Positions 29,997 to 32,483 of a DNA stretch of 32,483 nucleotides are shown piece by piece. The notes under the pieces are model-generated. The model was not told the DNA's origin and searched no databases. It saw only the letters and a list, made by a program, of their open reading frames with translations. The stretch is taken from contig JAJZYI010000003.1 of assembly GCA_021798135.1 (NCBI GenBank), positions 1 through 32,483 of the forward strand, read 5' to 3'. Position 1 is the first letter of the stretch, and every line of letters begins with the position of its first letter. Made by a program: the position numbers and the translations under genes. This DNA comes from Actinomycetes bacterium (GTDB lineage: Bacteria > Actinomycetota > Acidimicrobiia > Acidimicrobiales > UBA8190).

Positions 29997-32483
29997 TCAG
30001 CCCGTCGGGGGCCGCCAGGGCGGGGCGCCACCCCGAGGGCGGCCCTCCTCGGCGCCGGCACCTCGGGCATCGGCGCCCGCTCCGGTCGCCGTCCCGAGCG
30101 CCGGCCCTCGCCGACCGGTGGTCGCCAGCGTCTGGCGCAGGAGCTCGCCCACGACGCCCTCGCCACTCGGCACCCCCCCGGCGTCCCGTCGGGTACCGGT
30201 CGCCGCTCGAGGGGCGCCTTCGGGACGCACCAGCGTGTCCCGGGTTCGGGGGGAGACCACGCTCGCCCCGCTACCGGACCAGGCCGGCCAGCCGGCCGAC
30301 GGAGGCACGTTCGCCGGCCGGCGAGCGTGCACCAGCCCTTCGGCCGTGGCCCGCGCCGCGTGCCGCCCACGGGCGCCCCGCTCCGCGGGCTCCGGCCAGC
30401 TGCGCCCGCCGCCCGCTGCCGCCAGCACCGGGAGGATCCGGCGGCGGCGCACCAGGCCGAGGAGGAGGAGCAGGCCGCCCAGCCCGGCGACCAGCGCCAC
30501 CAGCCGACCCGAACCAGCCCACGGCTCACCGGTGTGCACCGTCGTCGCACCCGCGATCGGAGCGCTCTGCGCCGCCGCCACCACCGGCGCCGCCGGCGGC
30601 GACGTCGCCGCCTTGATCGCCGGCGCCGGATCCACCGAGATCGACGCCGTCGTCGTCGCACACCCCACCGCAGCACCGCAGCCGTCACCGGTCCACGTCG
30701 CCGTGTTCGTGATCGTCGTGCCAGCCGGCACACCCGCAGCCACCGCAACCTCGAACGACAGGTGCGCCGTCGCCCCGGCAGCCAGACCCGCACCGATCGT
30801 CCACGTCACCGACGCACCCGACACCACCACCGTGCACGACGGCGTCGTCGAACCCGACAGCGACCCGCAGCTCCCAGAACCAGCCACGATCGTCGTACCA
30901 GCCGGAGCCGAGTCCGTGATCACCGTCGAGCCCGTCGTCGCCGCCGTCCCCACGTTCGGCACCGCGAACGTGAACGTCACGACCGACCCCGAACCCGCCA
31001 GCACACTCGTCGGCGACGCCGACTTCACCACCGTCCCGATCTTCGGCACACCGGTCACCGTCGTCGGGGTCGTCACCGTGACCGGGCAACCCCCCGACGT
31101 CGTGCACCCCGGCCCCGTCCACACCGCCGTGTTCGAGATCACCGCACCAGCAGCCGTGCCCGGCGCCAGCCTCACCTCGAACGTCAGGTCAGCCTTCGCA
31201 CCAGCAGCGAAACCCGCAGCGATCGTCCACGTGATCGTGCTCCCCGACACCGACACCGAACAGCCACCCGCACCCGACGACGCCAGACCACCACAGCTCG
31301 CCGAACCGGCCACATACGCCGTACCAGCCGGCACCGTGTCCGTCGTCACCGTCGGCACCGCCGTCGCAGCCCCACCCGTGTTCTGCACCGCCAGCGTGTA
31401 CGTGATCGGCGACGACGAACCCGCCACGATCGACGTCGGGCTCCCCGTCTTCACCACCCCCACCGACGCCACCGGCACCGGCACCGGCACCGGCACCGCC
31501 TTCACACCAGTCGTCGTCCCCGGGAAGCCCGGGTCGTCGCCCGAGTAGCTGTACGTCGGGTAGTTGTACAGCACCGTCCCGCCCGGGGTGTTCGGGTCGA
31601 CCGACACCTGGTAGGTGACAGCGACGGACGTGTTGGCCGTGATGCCTGGGCCGATCGTCCACTGCACCGTGCCGTTGGCGGTGTCCACCTTCACCGAGCA
31701 GGTCACGCCCTTCGGCAGCGTGGTCGGGCAGACCGCCGAGCTCGCCACCAGCGTGGTCCAGACGTTGCCGTTGCCGGACGGGCTGTCGGTCGGCTGCCCG
31801 GCGTTGATCACCAGGGTCCCCGTCGACGGCGTGCCGGCTGGGCTCGTGTAGAGCATCGTCAGCGTGTACGTGACGTTCGTGGTCTGGCCCGCCACCACGT
31901 TGGGCGGGTTGGAGGTCTGGTTCGGCGTCAGTGTCGACACGTAGTTCGTCACCGTGTTCGACACGCACGTCGGGCTGACCGAGCAGCTCGGACCGGTCCA
32001 GCTCGCCTCGTCGGTGAACGGCCCGGCGGGCGTGGCGCTGTCAGCCGTCACACCGAACGTCAGGGCGACGTCCGAACCGACGGACAGGCTGCCGGAGATG
32101 GTCCACGTGATCACCCCTGACGACACCGACACCTGGCAGGTCACCCCGCTCGGCAGCGCCGTCGACGCGGGGCACGTAGGTGCGCCGTACAGCGTGGTGC
32201 CCGTCGGGGCGCTGTCCGTCACGACGATCGGCGCCGAGGTCGACGACGGACCGCCGTTCGTGACGTCGATGGTGTACACCACCGGGATCGGCGTCCCGGC
32301 CGTGACGGTCTGCGGGGTGTTGCTGACGATCTTCACGCCGACGCCGGCCTGCGACGTCACCGTGGTCGTCGTGGTGTTCGAGCCGCACCCCGTCGCACAC
32401 CCAGGACCGGTCACCACCGCCGTGTTGCTGATCGTGCCCGGCGGCGTCGACGCGTCAACCGTCACGTCGAACGACACCGACAC
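29997..32483 (-). CDS. DUF11-type repeat surface protein (5' end beyond window)
   Basis: The visible 828 residues are the C-terminal part of a large Thr/Ser/Gly/Val-rich exported protein built of DUF11-like beta-sandwich repeats. Each repeat has a pattern such as SPTSVLAGSGSVVTFTF, VITDSAPAGTTIVAGS, SGASVTWTIGAGLAAG and ITNTATWTGDGC, with paired cysteines. About four to five repeats are seen, one separated by a Val-Pro repeat linker. Near the end, VHTGEPWAGS is followed by a hydrophobic helix and RRRR, resembling a cell-wall sorting signal. An Arg/Ala/Gly-rich tail of about 150 residues follows, which is longer than usual for such signals. It is likely a wall- or membrane-anchored adhesin or stalk. 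It lies 79 bp upstream of rsmA on the same strand. Confidence 0.85.
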   Translation of the reverse strand: MSVSFDVTVDASTPPGTISNTAVVTGPGCATGCGSNTTTTTVTSQAGVGVKIVSNTPQTVTAGTPIPVVYTIDVTNGGPSSTSAPIVVTDSAPTGTTLYGAPTCPASTALPSGVTCQVSVSSGVITWTISGSLSVGSDVALTFGVTADSATPAGPFTDEASWTGPSCSVSPTCVSNTVTNYVSTLTPNQTSNPPNVVAGQTTNVTYTLTMLYTSPAGTPSTGTLVINAGQPTDSPSGNGNVWTTLVASSAVCPTTLPKGVTCSVKVDTANGTVQWTIGPGITANTSVAVTYQVSVDPNTPGGTVLYNYPTYSYSGDDPGFPGTTTGVKAVPVPVPVPVASVGVVKTGSPTSIVAGSSSPITYTLAVQNTGGAATAVPTVTTDTVPAGTAYVAGSASCGGLASSGAGGCSVSVSGSTITWTIAAGFAAGAKADLTFEVRLAPGTAAGAVISNTAVWTGPGCTTSGGCPVTVTTPTTVTGVPKIGTVVKSASPTSVLAGSGSVVTFTFAVPNVGTAATTGSTVITDSAPAGTTIVAGSGSCGSLSGSTTPSCTVVVSGASVTWTIGAGLAAGATAHLSFEVAVAAGVPAGTTITNTATWTGDGCGAAVGCATTTASISVDPAPAIKAATSPPAAPVVAAAQSAPIAGATTVHTGEPWAGSGRLVALVAGLGGLLLLLGLVRRRRILPVLAAAGGGRSWPEPAERGARGRHAARATAEGLVHARRPANVPPSAGWPAWSGSGASVVSPRTRDTLVRPEGAPRAATGTRRDAGGVPSGEGVVGELLRQTLATTGRRGPALGTATGAGADARGAGAEEGRPRGGAPPWRPPTG
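31471..31498. repeat. hexamer repeat accggc encoding a Val-Pro linker
   Basis: About 4.7 copies of accggc encode PVPVPVPV on the minus strand between two DUF11 repeats. The same hexamer in reverse complement occurs at 1-33. Confidence 0.85.

Noticed and set aside
29188..31548. 786-residue plus-strand frame with Val/Thr/Pro-rich, surface-protein-like translation
   Set aside because: It is antisense to rsmA, ispE and the DUF11 protein. The protein-like look comes from the mirrored codon bias of the DUF11 repeats.

Overview
The window is very GC-rich chromosomal DNA. The gene set points to a high-GC actinobacterium, probably of the Acidimicrobiia type: a lysine-tailed HupB-like HU, a coenzyme F420 guanylyltransferase, a 33-residue bS22-type ribosomal protein, an imuA'/imuB/dnaE2 mutasome, and many TANNNT boxes 6-8 nt upstream of start codons, as expected for leaderless mRNAs. 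The lineage is inferred from gene content only. I see no rRNA, CRISPR array, insertion sequence or prophage.

Layout. 1-3085: an EamA/DMT transporter running off the left edge, RNase HII, a short protein with a possible SH3-like C-terminal domain, and CutA. 3258-7752: a MatB-like acyl-CoA synthetase divergent from a GH38 alpha-mannosidase. 7867-11399: gpsA divergent from cofC, which overlaps a PIG-L deacetylase gene; a strong hairpin at 10576-10611 separates these from convergent hupB. The order gpsA-cofC-hupB matches the M. tuberculosis locus gpdA2-fbiD-...-hupB. 11985-13652: an orphan VirD4/TraG-like ATPase. 13716-19149: a perfect LexA box followed by imuA'-imuB-dnaE2. The ImuB looks internally reduced, and DnaE2 carries a nine-unit repeat insertion in its PHP domain. 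19156-20200: eleven copies of an octamer whose minus strand is G-quadruplex-prone, then two unrecognised, clearly paralogous cysteine-rich small proteins. 20395-26577: an OmpR-type response regulator facing a hybrid histidine kinase, which follows a membrane EAL protein by 2 nt. 26812-28097: an alpha/beta hydrolase, tRNA-Gln(UUG) and bS22. 28197-32483: ispE and rsmA overlapping by 4 nt, downstream of a DUF11-type surface protein running off the right edge.

Functional groups: SOS mutagenesis (LexA box, imuA', imuB, dnaE2); cofactor, lipid and isoprenoid supply (cofC, gpsA, ispE); ribosome and RNA (rsmA, bS22, tRNA-Gln); signalling (response regulator, hybrid kinase, EAL protein). A striking general property is the density of short tandem repeats: at least eleven arrays in 32 kb, the coding ones nearly all with periods divisible by three and the two clearly intergenic ones with periods of 8 and 16 bp.
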